A stretch of DNA of 9,295 nt from DASWNP01 sp035537095 (lineage in GTDB: Bacteria > Acidobacteriota > Blastocatellia > Pyrinomonadales > Pyrinomonadaceae), in assembly GCA_035537095.1 (NCBI GenBank), contig DATLMV010000040.1, forward strand, positions 1 to 9,295. The letters are read 5' to 3'. Below, in pieces: positions 1-6,016 of this stretch. Position 1 is the first letter of the stretch; every line of letters begins with the position of its first letter. Below the pieces are notes generated by a model. It worked only from the letters and a program-made list of their open reading frames with translations, ran no database searches and was not told the DNA's origin. Made by a program: the position numbers and the translations under genes.

Positions 1-2
1 TG

Positions 3-749
3 ACCCTCACGCTCATGCTCGTCGCTTCTCTGACGCTCACGCAAACGCAAGCCCAATCATCAGTCAAACGCCGCTTCGAAGTTTCAGAAAACGGGCGTTT
101 GCTCGCCGCCATCGTGACGGAGAGAACCGGCGACGCGCAAAAAGTCTCCATCCTGCGCCACGCTCAACCCGCACACGTCTTCACTAATTTCCCGACCCTG
201 TCTGCCGGTCATGTGTTTATCGGCAGGCAGAAAATTTTCGCCTACTCTTCGGGCGCGAATCTGGTCGAGACATCAGACTGTAGTTTCGCCGCCAGCGACA
301 ACGCAAGAAAAGGATGCCGCTCGGCCACGGCGATTCGACAGCGTTTGGCCGACGACATGCGCCTGCTGCGCGCGGTTCGCCCCTACGACACGAACGTCGA
401 AATTCAGGAGGTGCTCTTTGTCATTGCGACCGGCGACGACAGCCTCTTACAAGCGGAACCGCCAGCCTCTCTGCAAGTTTTCGAGAGAACCCTGACGGAC
501 GCGGCGGCGGCCAAAGCCTCTTCGCAAATCAGGGTCGCGGCCTTGAAGGCGCGCGCCGCCAAAGCCATGCAAGGCGCAAGTCCGGGCACGCTTGAAGGTT
601 GTATTGACGGCTGCAAAGAGAATCGTGAGATGTGTCTGAAGGATAGCGGAGTGCGCGATAAGAGCGCGTGTTATAGCGGATATTACACCTGCTATAATAA
701 CTGCCAATCTAAATACGCTCCCGCGCCAATGGAATCCGCCTTCGATTGA
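3..749 (+). CDS. Exported Cys-rich hypothetical protein (5' end outside window)
   Basis: I do not recognise the family. The frame is open to the left window edge. The first ATG in view (position 15) would give a signal sequence of only about 14 residues with no basic n-region, so the true start is probably upstream. A hydrophobic stretch ending in TQTQAQ looks like the end of a signal peptide, which implies export. Counting from the ATG at 15 there are 244 residues. A central region of mixed alpha/beta character holds C89 and C101. An Ala/Lys/Arg-rich helix (about 160-187) follows, then a C-terminal module with six cysteines at 196, 200, 207, 219, 226 and 230, spaced 3-6-11-6-3. This mirror symmetry suits a helical hairpin stapled by three disulfides, as expected outside the cytoplasm. 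The module's DNA is more AT-rich than the rest of the gene. A strong hairpin follows the stop. That it is a real gene is fairly sure; its function is unknown. Confidence 0.75.
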   Translation, partial: TLTLMLVASLTLTQTQAQSSVKRRFEVSENGRLLAAIVTERTGDAQKVSILRHAQPAHVFTNFPTLSAGHVFIGRQKIFAYSSGANLVETSDCSFAASDNARKGCRSATAIRQRLADDMRLLRAVRPYDTNVEIQEVLFVIATGDDSLLQAEPPASLQVFERTLTDAAAAKASSQIRVAALKARAAKAMQGASPGTLEGCIDGCKENREMCLKDSGVRDKSACYSGYYTCYNNCQSKYAPAPMESAFD

Positions 750-774
750 AGGCGACCAGCCTCTATCGCTTGAG

Positions 775-812
775 AGAAGCCGCCTTGAGTGTTCCCGCTC
801 AAGGCGGCTTCT
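775..812 (+). terminator. 15-bp perfect hairpin, likely terminator of the Cys-rich gene
   Basis: Two arms of 15 nt (775-789 and 798-812) are perfect reverse complements around an 8-nt loop, 25 nt after the stop codon. The run after the stem on the plus strand is only weakly T-rich (CTGTTAG), so termination is plausible but not textbook. It separates the first gene from the promoter of the next. Confidence 0.6.
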
Positions 813-843
813 GTTAGAAACCCGCCTGCGGTTGGCCCGCGCG

Positions 844-873
844 TTGACATCCGCCGCTGTCGAACATTATGTT
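844..873 (+). promoter_or_regulatory. Sigma70-like promoter of the CRTAC1-like gene
   Basis: A perfect -35 box TTGACA at 844-849 is followed, after an 18-nt spacer, by TATGTT at 868-873 (4 of 6 matches to TATAAT). With a 17-nt spacer the hexamer is TTATGT. Transcription would start near 880. This is downstream of the ATG at 869, so that ATG cannot be the start codon if this promoter is used, and the ATG at 935 is favoured. Confidence 0.5.
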
Positions 874-934
874 TGACGCTCCCCGGCGGTTGAAACGTCC
901 CGGCGATTTCCCTTTTAGATGTGAGACAAGCTTG

Positions 935-2851
935 ATGTTCAGAAACGTTCCCTTGCGCGTGTCACCCGCGCGCACGCTTCCCCTCTTAGCCACGCTGATT
1001 CTGCTCGCCGCTCCGGTCGCGCACGTCGCGCAGACGCCGTCCCCGTCGCCCGTCGCGTCACCGGCCACGACCCCGCCCGCACAGGCGACGACGCCGACGC
1101 CGCAAGGGATGGGCGGCGTCTCGACGGGCGCGGTGCGCACCTACACGACGCGGCGCACCGTCAATATCACCGACCCGAAAGCGCCGCTGATCTTTGAAGA
1201 CGTGACGGCCAAGACCGTGCTCGCCTCTTTTCAACACACGTCGGGCGGCGCGGCGAAAGACTACATCGTCGAAGCGACTTCGGGCGGCGTCGCCGTCTTC
1301 GACTACGACGGCGACACGCGGCCCGACATCTATCTCGTCAACGGCTCGAACTTCGACGCCATGCGCGGCAAAGCCAAGCCGCCGCGCGCCGCGCTCTATC
1401 GCAATCTCGGCAACTGGAAGTTTGAGGACGTGACGGAGCGAGCGGGCGTCGCCAACGAGCGGTGGGGGATGGGCGTCGCCGTCGGCGATTACAACAACGA
1501 CGGGCGTCCCGACCTCTACGTCGGCAACTTCGGCGTCTCGCGTCTCTATCGCAACAACGGCGACGGGACGTTCACGGATGTCGCGGAGAAGGTCGGCGTC
1601 GCGCGCAAGGGTTGGAGCACCGGCCCGTCCTTCGGCGACTACGACCGCGACGGGCGTCTCGACCTCTTCGTCCCCGGTTATCTCGATTTCGACATCAACA
1701 ACCTGCCGCCCAACCCGTCGGAGGCGCGCAAGCCCGGAAGCATCGGGCAGAACTTCTGCCAGTTTCGCGGCGAGCCCGTGTTGTGCGGGCCGCGCGGCCT
1801 CAAGGGCGCGGAGGATACGCTCTATCATCAGAAGCCGGACGGAACCTTTGAAGACGTGAGCGTCCGCGCGGGCGCAAGCGACCCGCAGCGTTACTACGGT
1901 TTCTCGTCGGCCTTCGTCCGCGTCAACGACGATGACCTGCTCGACATCATCGTCGTCAACGACTCGACGCCCAAGCAACTCTATATCAACAAGGGCGACG
2001 GCACGTTTGAGGAGACGGGCTATCCTTCCGGCGTCGCCTTGAACGAGAACGGGCGCGAGCAGGCCGGAATGGGCCTCGGCATCGGCGACTACAACAACGA
2101 CGGGCGCGTGGATTTCTACATCACAAACTTCTCCGACGATTCCAACACGCTCTATCACAACGACGGCGACGGCAATTTCACCGACGTGACTTTTCAGGCC
2201 GGACACGGCGAGTCAACCTACCCGTTTCTCGGTTGGGGCACGCTCTTTATGGACTACGACAACGACGGCTGGAAGGACATCGTCGTCGCCAACGGCCACG
2301 TCTATCCGGCGGTTGACAATCAACAATGGGGCACGAGCTACGCGCAGCAGATGCTTCTCTTCCGCAACCTCGAAGACGCGCGCAAGAACGGCGTCCGCCG
2401 CTTCGAGCGCGTCGCGGCTGCGCCCGGTAGCGGCCTCGCCGCCGCCCTCTGCGCGCGCGGGATGTCCTTCGCGGATTTGGACGCCGACGGCAAACTCGAC
2501 CTCGTGCTCAACAACATTGACGGGCAGCCGACCGTGCTGCGCAACGTCGCCGAGAGCGGCAACCATTGGTTGAAACTCCAACTCTCCGGCGACACCGCCA
2601 GAAAGAGTCCGAAGGATGCGACGGGCGCGGTCGTCTACGTCACGACCGGAAAACTCCGCCAGCGCGCCGACCTCATCAGCGGCGGCAGCTATTCCTCGCA
2701 GAACGACCCCGGCCTCTACTTCGGCCTCGGCACGGCGACAAAGATAGACCGGCTCGAAGTCCAATGGCCCGGCGGCACAAACGAAATCTTCGACGCGCCC
2801 GCCGTTGACCGCACCCTCACCCTCGTCGAAGGCAAAGGCGCGAAGCCGTAA
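935..2851 (+). CDS. Secreted CRTAC1-like protein, FG-GAP/VCBS repeats plus ASPIC/UnbV domain
   Basis: The 638-residue protein starts at the ATG at 935, because a basic n-region and a long Leu/Ala h-region follow at once (cleavage near VAHVAQ, about residue 33) and the promoter overlaps the earlier in-frame ATG at 869. A Pro/Thr/Ala-rich linker covers about 34-60. Ca-binding FG-GAP loops of the form D-x-D/N-x-D-G-x-x-D occur near residues 123, 185, 235, 385, 440 and 524, with a weaker one near 341, as in an integrin-alpha-like beta-propeller. Two cysteines (C275 and C284) sit in the CxFxGxxVxCGPxG motif typical of bacterial CRTAC1 relatives. The C-terminal 80 residues (about 553-632) form an ASPIC/UnbV domain: NHWLKLQL, GSYSSQND, YFGLG and VQWPGG are all visible. 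The family is extracellular and probably takes part in carbohydrate or protein binding; no catalytic residues are recognised. It is a single-gene unit with no linked TonB or Sus partner in view. Confidence 0.92.
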   Translation: MFRNVPLRVSPARTLPLLATLILLAAPVAHVAQTPSPSPVASPATTPPAQATTPTPQGMGGVSTGAVRTYTTRRTVNITDPKAPLIFEDVTAKTVLASFQHTSGGAAKDYIVEATSGGVAVFDYDGDTRPDIYLVNGSNFDAMRGKAKPPRAALYRNLGNWKFEDVTERAGVANERWGMGVAVGDYNNDGRPDLYVGNFGVSRLYRNNGDGTFTDVAEKVGVARKGWSTGPSFGDYDRDGRLDLFVPGYLDFDINNLPPNPSEARKPGSIGQNFCQFRGEPVLCGPRGLKGAEDTLYHQKPDGTFEDVSVRAGASDPQRYYGFSSAFVRVNDDDLLDIIVVNDSTPKQLYINKGDGTFEETGYPSGVALNENGREQAGMGLGIGDYNNDGRVDFYITNFSDDSNTLYHNDGDGNFTDVTFQAGHGESTYPFLGWGTLFMDYDNDGWKDIVVANGHVYPAVDNQQWGTSYAQQMLLFRNLEDARKNGVRRFERVAAAPGSGLAAALCARGMSFADLDADGKLDLVLNNIDGQPTVLRNVAESGNHWLKLQLSGDTARKSPKDATGAVVYVTTGKLRQRADLISGGSYSSQNDPGLYFGLGTATKIDRLEVQWPGGTNEIFDAPAVDRTLTLVEGKGAKP

Positions 2852-2877
2852 ATCACATTCATCTCAGGACGCAAAAA

Positions 2878-2909
2878 ACGCCCGCGAGTTTTTGATAACT
2901 CGCGGGCGT
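2878..2909 (-). terminator. Terminator in the convergent gap, T-tract on the minus strand
   Basis: A perfect 13-bp stem (2878-2890 with 2897-2909) closes a 6-nt loop. Six A residues (2873-2878) on the plus strand give a run of U directly after the stem for minus-strand RNA. It is therefore a canonical intrinsic terminator for transcripts coming from the ROK gene. For the CRTAC1-like mRNA, which ends 26 nt before it, the hairpin is present but no T-run follows. It probably serves both converging genes. Confidence 0.75.
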
Positions 2910-3032
2910 CGTCGTGTGCTTCGAGTCGTGCGTCTTCACTTCTTTTGAAAGAGATAACGCAGCGCGTCGCAAAAATCCGTCCAGTTATAAAGCGGGAAAT
3001 GTCAGCAGATTCAGTTTGATGTTTGCGTCAAC

Positions 3033-3072
3033 CATTCACGCACGTTCTTGTTCATCCACGCACGTTCTTGTT
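3033..3072. repeat. Two-copy 20-bp tandem repeat
   Basis: Copies at 3033-3052 and 3053-3072 are identical except for one base (CATTCACG versus CATCCACG), and both contain CACGCACGTTCTTGTT. The repeat lies between the convergent terminator and the 3' end of the ROK gene. No protein is encoded here. It looks like a slippage or duplication product. Confidence 0.85.
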
Positions 3073-3084
3073 TAGTCTTTAACT

Positions 3085-3133
3085 TCATCCCTCATCCCTC
3101 CGCTCTCATCCCTTCCCTTTCATCCTTCCGCTA
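3085..3133. repeat. Degenerate heptamer array (TCATCCC unit) running across the ROK stop codon
   Basis: In strict register of seven, the units from 3085 are TCATCCC, TCATCCC, TCCGCTC, TCATCCC, TTCCCTT, TCATCCT and TCCGCTA. The stop codon of the ROK gene (3120-3122 on the minus strand) is part of the sixth unit, so the array reaches into the coding sequence. The strand is strongly pyrimidine-rich. Confidence 0.6.
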
Positions 3134-4316
3134 ATCCGAACTTGCGCGCGAGGACGAGGCTGATTGCGCCCATCAGGGTGGGTTGGTCGCCGAGCGTGGA
3201 GGCGGCGATGTGTGCGGACGGGAGGCCGCGACGAATGCTGCGCTGGATGGTTTCGCCGAGGGCTTCGCCGATGAGCGGCCACGCGCGCGCGATGCGGCCC
3301 CCCACGACGACCGCCGCCGGACTAAGCCCCACAATCAGGTTCGAGATGCCGACGCCGAGATAGTGTGCCATCCCGCCGAGCGCGTCGGCGGCTGCGCGTT
3401 CGCCGTCGAGGGCGCGGTCAATCAGTTGGCCGAACTCAAGCGTGCGCGCGCTCTCCCCTTCGCCCGACAACTCCAAGTAGTGTGCGACCGCCGCGCGTTC
3501 CGAAGAGAAGGCTTCCCAACAATCGAAGTTGCCGCAGGAGCACGCGACGCGCCCGCGCTTGCCGACGATCATGTGGCCGAACTCGCCCGCCCCGCCGCGC
3601 TCGCCGCGATAAATCTGCCCGTCGAAGACGATGCCTGTGCCGATGCCGTCGGCGACGAGCACCATGATGAAGTCGCGCGCCTCGCTGACTTCAGGGCGAC
3701 CGAACCAGAGTTCGGCCATTGCAGCGGCGTTGGCGTCGTTGTCCACGGTCACGTAGAGTCCGGTCGCTTCGGCAATCTGCTCGGCGATTGTCCAGTCGCG
3801 CCACTTGAAATAGGGAATGTAAATCGCTTTGCCCGTGACGGGGTCAACGAGGCCGGGCAGGCTGACGCCGACGCCCGTCATCTTCTCCCTGCCCCTCCGG
3901 GCGATGAGCGCGCGCACGCATTCGACGATGCGGCGCGACATCTCTGCGGGCTCGGCGATGTTGTGAAACTCCTCGCGTTCTAGCACGCGACCGGCGAGAT
4001 CGCTCGTGACGATGGTCGTGCAGGAGGGCGTGATGTCAACGCCGACGGCGATGGCTCCGGCGGCGCGCAGGCGCAGCATCGTCGGGCGGCGTCCGCCGGT
4101 TGACTGGCCCGCGCCGACCTCCTCGATCAACCCTTCGGTCTTCAACTCCTCGACGATGGTCGAGATGGTCGAACGCTGCAAGTCGGTCTCGCGGGCAATC
4201 TCGGCGCGCGAGATGGGTTCGCGTTCGCGCACGTAGTTGAGCACGATCTGGCGATTGATGTCGCGGATCGTGCTGGAGCGCGCGGCCTGCGCTTTTTTGA
4301 GGTCAATGCGTCGCAT
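3120..4316 (-). CDS. ROK-family transcriptional regulator (NagC/XylR/Mlc type)
   Basis: The 398-residue protein has an N-terminal winged helix-turn-helix (about 17-81, with ISRAEIARETDLQRSTIS as the recognition region) and a full ROK sugar-kinase-like domain. Residues seen are the catalytic-type Asp in DNDAN (192-196), GEFGH (244-248), and a zinc site made of H248, C259, C261 and C266 in the pattern CxCGxxxC. The N-terminal ATP-binding loop is not the kinase DxGGTK form: it reads DITPSCTT (94-101). The protein is therefore more likely a sugar-responsive repressor than a kinase. The start at 4316 (ATG) is chosen because the upstream in-frame extension to a TTG at 4403 adds 29 residues that do not resemble the family, and that TTG would lie only about 9 nt from the predicted transcript start. 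No Shine-Dalgarno sequence is evident for either. No sugar-metabolism gene lies beside it, so its target is unknown. Confidence 0.92.
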   Translation of the reverse strand: MRRIDLKKAQAARSSTIRDINRQIVLNYVREREPISRAEIARETDLQRSTISTIVEELKTEGLIEEVGAGQSTGGRRPTMLRLRAAGAIAVGVDITPSCTTIVTSDLAGRVLEREEFHNIAEPAEMSRRIVECVRALIARRGREKMTGVGVSLPGLVDPVTGKAIYIPYFKWRDWTIAEQIAEATGLYVTVDNDANAAAMAELWFGRPEVSEARDFIMVLVADGIGTGIVFDGQIYRGERGGAGEFGHMIVGKRGRVACSCGNFDCWEAFSSERAAVAHYLELSGEGESARTLEFGQLIDRALDGERAAADALGGMAHYLGVGISNLIVGLSPAAVVVGGRIARAWPLIGEALGETIQRSIRRGLPSAHIAASTLGDQPTLMGAISLVLARKFGLAEG

Positions 4317-4418
4317 GAAATCAAGAGAGGCTCTGTCTGAATTGAGGTCGCACTTGCGCTCAAGAGATGCGGGGACGCGCGCCCGCCGTGCTGACAGTCT
4401 CAACGGAAGTCAGCCTAT

Positions 4419-4447
4419 CTTGTAGTGATTTAAACGACGCGCGTCAA
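4419..4447 (-). promoter_or_regulatory. Promoter of the ROK gene with a palindrome overlapping the -35 box
   Basis: Reading the minus strand, TTGACG (4442-4447) and TACAAG (4419-4424) are separated by exactly 17 nt, giving a sigma70-like promoter with a start near 4412. The 10-bp perfect palindrome GACGCGCGTC (4436-4445) overlaps the -35 box. That is a suitable place for a repressor operator, possibly autoregulation by the ROK protein; this last point is inference. Confidence 0.5.
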
Positions 4448-4501
4448 CCCTTTTCTATAGCCGTCGAGGTTTGCCGCCCGTATTGAGAGGCAGAAACAAA
4501 G

Positions 4502-4536
4502 GCCGGGGCCGGAGGTTTGTGTCCCCCGACCCCGGC
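4502..4536 (-). terminator. Intrinsic terminator of the 221-residue orphan gene
   Basis: On the minus strand a very GC-rich stem of 13 pairs (arms 4524-4536 and 4502-4514, two G-T wobbles) closes a 9-nt loop. It is followed by CCTTTGTTTCTG, an interrupted T-tract. It lies about 40 nt after the stop codon of the gene at 4575 and just before the ROK promoter, so it insulates the two genes. Confidence 0.7.
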
Positions 4537-4574
4537 TGCTCATCCGGGCATTCTACCGTCCGGCGTCCGGCCCG

Positions 4575-5240
4575 TTATTGGAGAACGGGGTGGCTGCCGC
4601 CGCGACTGTGGTCGCGTGTCTGCATGTAGCGCGCGCGGTCGTTGTGAAAGAGGACGAGATGCTCGCCCTCGTAGCGCGCGACGTTGCTGACGCGCTCGAA
4701 GTCGCGCTCGTGTTCGGCGATGATGAAGGCGCACGGCTCGTTTGCCAGAACCATTCCGGCAGCATAGACGTAGCCGCCCTGATCGTAGACGCTTCCGGCA
4801 TACTGCGCCGCGCCGAGGGCGATGTCGGGCGAATACTGCCCGTCGCGGTTGCGCGTGCGGTCGGGGCGCGCGAGAAAGACCGTGTAGTCCGAATGATTGA
4901 GACGCGCGCGATAACCCGCGCGGCGCGCGACGTTGAAGAGTTCCGTGAGTCCTCTATCTATCGCGTGCAAGACTTCGGCGCGCGGCGACGTGACCGCATA
5001 GACCTGCACGCCGCGCGGCGTCGAGACGACGGTGCGGAAAGTGTCGCCCGTGATGCCTTCGGCGCGCCCGACGAGTGGCGACTGGCGCGCTCGTCCGCCG
5101 CCGCCGGAGCGTTGCGTCGCCGCCGCCGTCGCGGGGCGGAGGTAAACTTGCGTCAGGCAGAGCGCGCCGGAGAGCGCGAGCGCGCCGAAGATGTAACGAA
5201 TGATGTGCGTCCCTGTGTGTCTCGAAGCGTGTCTGAGCAT
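4575..5240 (-). CDS. Membrane-anchored or secreted hypothetical protein, 221 residues
   Basis: I do not recognise this family. The start ATG at 5240 gives a short basic/His-containing n-region and one hydrophobic segment (about 13-34). This is either an uncleaved membrane anchor or a signal peptide; C28 lies within it but not in a clean lipobox. A Gly/Arg/Ser-rich linker (about 42-58) follows. The rest (60-221) is a compact soluble domain, probably outside the cytoplasm. Its predicted alpha/beta character includes VQVYAVTSPRAEVLHAIDRG, then a DGQYSPDIALGAAQYAG segment, and a His/Glu/Asp-rich stretch near the C terminus (EHERD at 176-180, EGEHLVLFHND at 191-201). That last part could bind a metal, but it lacks HExxH and no enzyme class can be named. 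A GGGG-type start spacing is poor: AGGGG lies about 18 nt before the ATG. A good terminator follows. Codon use agrees with its neighbours, so the gene looks genuine. Confidence 0.75.
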   Translation of the reverse strand: MLRHASRHTGTHIIRYIFGALALSGALCLTQVYLRPATAAATQRSGGGGRARQSPLVGRAEGITGDTFRTVVSTPRGVQVYAVTSPRAEVLHAIDRGLTELFNVARRAGYRARLNHSDYTVFLARPDRTRNRDGQYSPDIALGAAQYAGSVYDQGGYVYAAGMVLANEPCAFIIAEHERDFERVSNVARYEGEHLVLFHNDRARYMQTRDHSRGGSHPVLQ

Positions 5241-5303
5241 GGCTGAATTTTGAACCCCTATCTGTTTTTGCCGGTCGCCGCGCGGGCGTTTTGACTCTGT
5301 GCA

Positions 5304-5370
5304 AAAGCGAAACCGCAGCCGCGCTGTGAAAATCCGGAAGATTTTCGGGGGCGCAAACTGCGGTTCGGGA
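5304..5370 (-). terminator. Nested hairpin after the small secreted-peptide gene
   Basis: An outer pair of 8 nt (5311-5318 with 5358-5365, AACCGCAG/CTGCGGTT) encloses an inner 7-bp hairpin (5328-5334 with 5340-5346, GAAAATC/GATTTTC) and GC-rich unpaired spacers. On the minus strand the outer stem is followed by TCGCTTTTGC, a short T-run, so it may terminate transcripts from the gene ending at 5483. Because of the large internal region it could instead be a structured leader of the gene starting at 5240. Confidence 0.4.
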
Positions 5371-5482
5371 AAAGCTCGACAGGTGAAAGGGGAAAGCGTC
5401 CGTCTCGTCGGTCTAAAATCTCCGACCTAGTTTCAGTCTTCATCGGGCAAAGCTGCGTCCAGAATATCGTGTAGGAGCAGCG

Positions 5483-5704
5483 TTATGGCCTTCCCTTCTT
5501 GTCCCCCTTGTTGCCCTCGCTGTTGCCTTTGTTGCCGCCATCGTTGCGGGGCGGGGGCGGGTCGTTTTTTGGTGTCTTCTCCACCACCCTCGGTTCTTTG
5601 GGCGGGGGCGGTTTCTCCTCGCGCTTCTGCGCAAACACGAGCGTGTTCGCAGAGAGCAGCGCGAGCATCGCCGCCGTCGCCAGAATTTGCTTTAAATCTT
5701 TCAT
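5483..5704 (-). CDS. Small secreted Pro/Lys/Gly-rich peptide, 73 residues
   Basis: The ATG at 5704 is chosen because it starts a classical signal peptide: MKDLK, then a hydrophobic stretch ending SANTLVFAQ, with cleavage near residue 25. Longer in-frame starts only add an Arg-rich lead without signal character. An AGGAGG sequence (5717-5722) lies 12 nt upstream of the ATG, somewhat far but strong. The mature part of about 48 residues is low-complexity and highly charged. It has two proline runs (KPPPPKEP and NDPPPPRND) and a Gly/Asn/Lys tail with repeated GNKG, ending KKGRP. It has no cysteine and no predictable fold. Such Lys/Pro-rich secreted peptides may bind cell wall or nucleic acid, but no function can be assigned. 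It is probably disordered. The coding frame is supported by the signal peptide and Shine-Dalgarno sequence, not by recognised homology. Confidence 0.65.
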   Translation of the reverse strand: MKDLKQILATAAMLALLSANTLVFAQKREEKPPPPKEPRVVEKTPKNDPPPPRNDGGNKGNSEGNKGDKKGRP

Positions 5705-5716
5705 AAGTTCCCGATT

Positions 5717-5722
5717 CCTCCT
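5717..5722 (-). promoter_or_regulatory. Shine-Dalgarno sequence of the small secreted peptide
   Basis: The minus strand reads AGGAGG here, 12 nt before the ATG at 5704. It is the clearest ribosome binding site in the window, and it decides between that ATG and the more upstream in-frame starts. Confidence 0.55.
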
Positions 5723-5888
5723 CATGTACGTTCGGTACAGGGCGCGCATGGGAGGGAGAGGAGAGACGCGCTTGTCTCGCCAACTAAATTCTGCAAGATG
5801 GATGCCACACCGCTCGACGCCCGCAAAGAGCCTTTTCCGCCCGATAGTCTAACGCTATTTTCCGCCCCGCGCACGCTTTCCGGCGGCA

Positions 5889-5906
5889 TTGCACGATACC
5901 GTGCAA
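5889..5906. repeat. 7-bp perfect palindrome, TTGCACG/CGTGCAA
   Basis: Arms at 5889-5895 and 5900-5906 pair perfectly around the 4-nt spacer ATAC. It directly abuts the heptamer array. It could be a small hairpin belonging to the 3' end of the propeller transcript, or an operator for the small peptide gene about 185 nt away. Neither is shown. Confidence 0.6.
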
Positions 5907-6016
5907 CGGACGATAGACGATGGACGATGGACGATGGACGATGGACAAGAAAAACAAAGCTTCCGGCCATCGTCTATCGTCTATCGTCCATCGTCTGCCT
6001 GTGGTCTATCGTCTAC
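5906..6016. repeat. Inverted heptamer arrays (ATGGACG / CGTCYAT) forming a long hairpin
   Basis: The left arm (5906-5947) is six seven-base units of the type ATGGACG; the first two are variants. The right arm (from 5971) has CGTCTAT, CGTCTAT, CGTCCAT and CGTCTGC, then a break and further CGTCTA fragments. Segments 5916-5944 and 5967-5995 pair over 29 positions with only two departures, which are U-G wobbles in plus-strand RNA and A-C mismatches in minus-strand RNA. The spacer is 22 nt and A-rich. The array ends 10 bp short of the stop codon of the propeller gene, so it probably forms the 3' end of that transcript. Confidence 0.85.

Noticed and set aside
1058..2206. 382-residue open frame on the minus strand inside the CRTAC1-like gene
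   Set aside because: It is Val/Asp/Ala-rich and repetitive, the antisense image of the FG-GAP repeats in high-GC DNA; the plus-strand frame has clear domains.
3183..3983. 266-residue plus-strand frame over the ROK gene
   Set aside because: Antisense shadow; the ROK frame carries all family motifs and this one has none.
4317..4403. TTG start for the ROK protein at 4403
   Set aside because: The extra 29 residues precede the winged helix without family likeness, and the predicted promoter leaves only about 9 nt of leader; kept as a minor alternative.
5258..5443. 61-residue minus-strand frame in the gap before the orphan gene
   Set aside because: It spans the nested hairpin, has no Shine-Dalgarno sequence, signal or domain, and ends with composition typical of random translation.
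5433..5783. 116-residue minus-strand frame overlapping the small secreted peptide
   Set aside because: Its composition is random (Arg/Gln/Ala-rich); the overlapping frame has a signal peptide and a well-formed Shine-Dalgarno sequence.
5906..6016. CRISPR array
   Set aside because: The units are contiguous heptamers without spacers and occur in both orientations; no cas gene is present.
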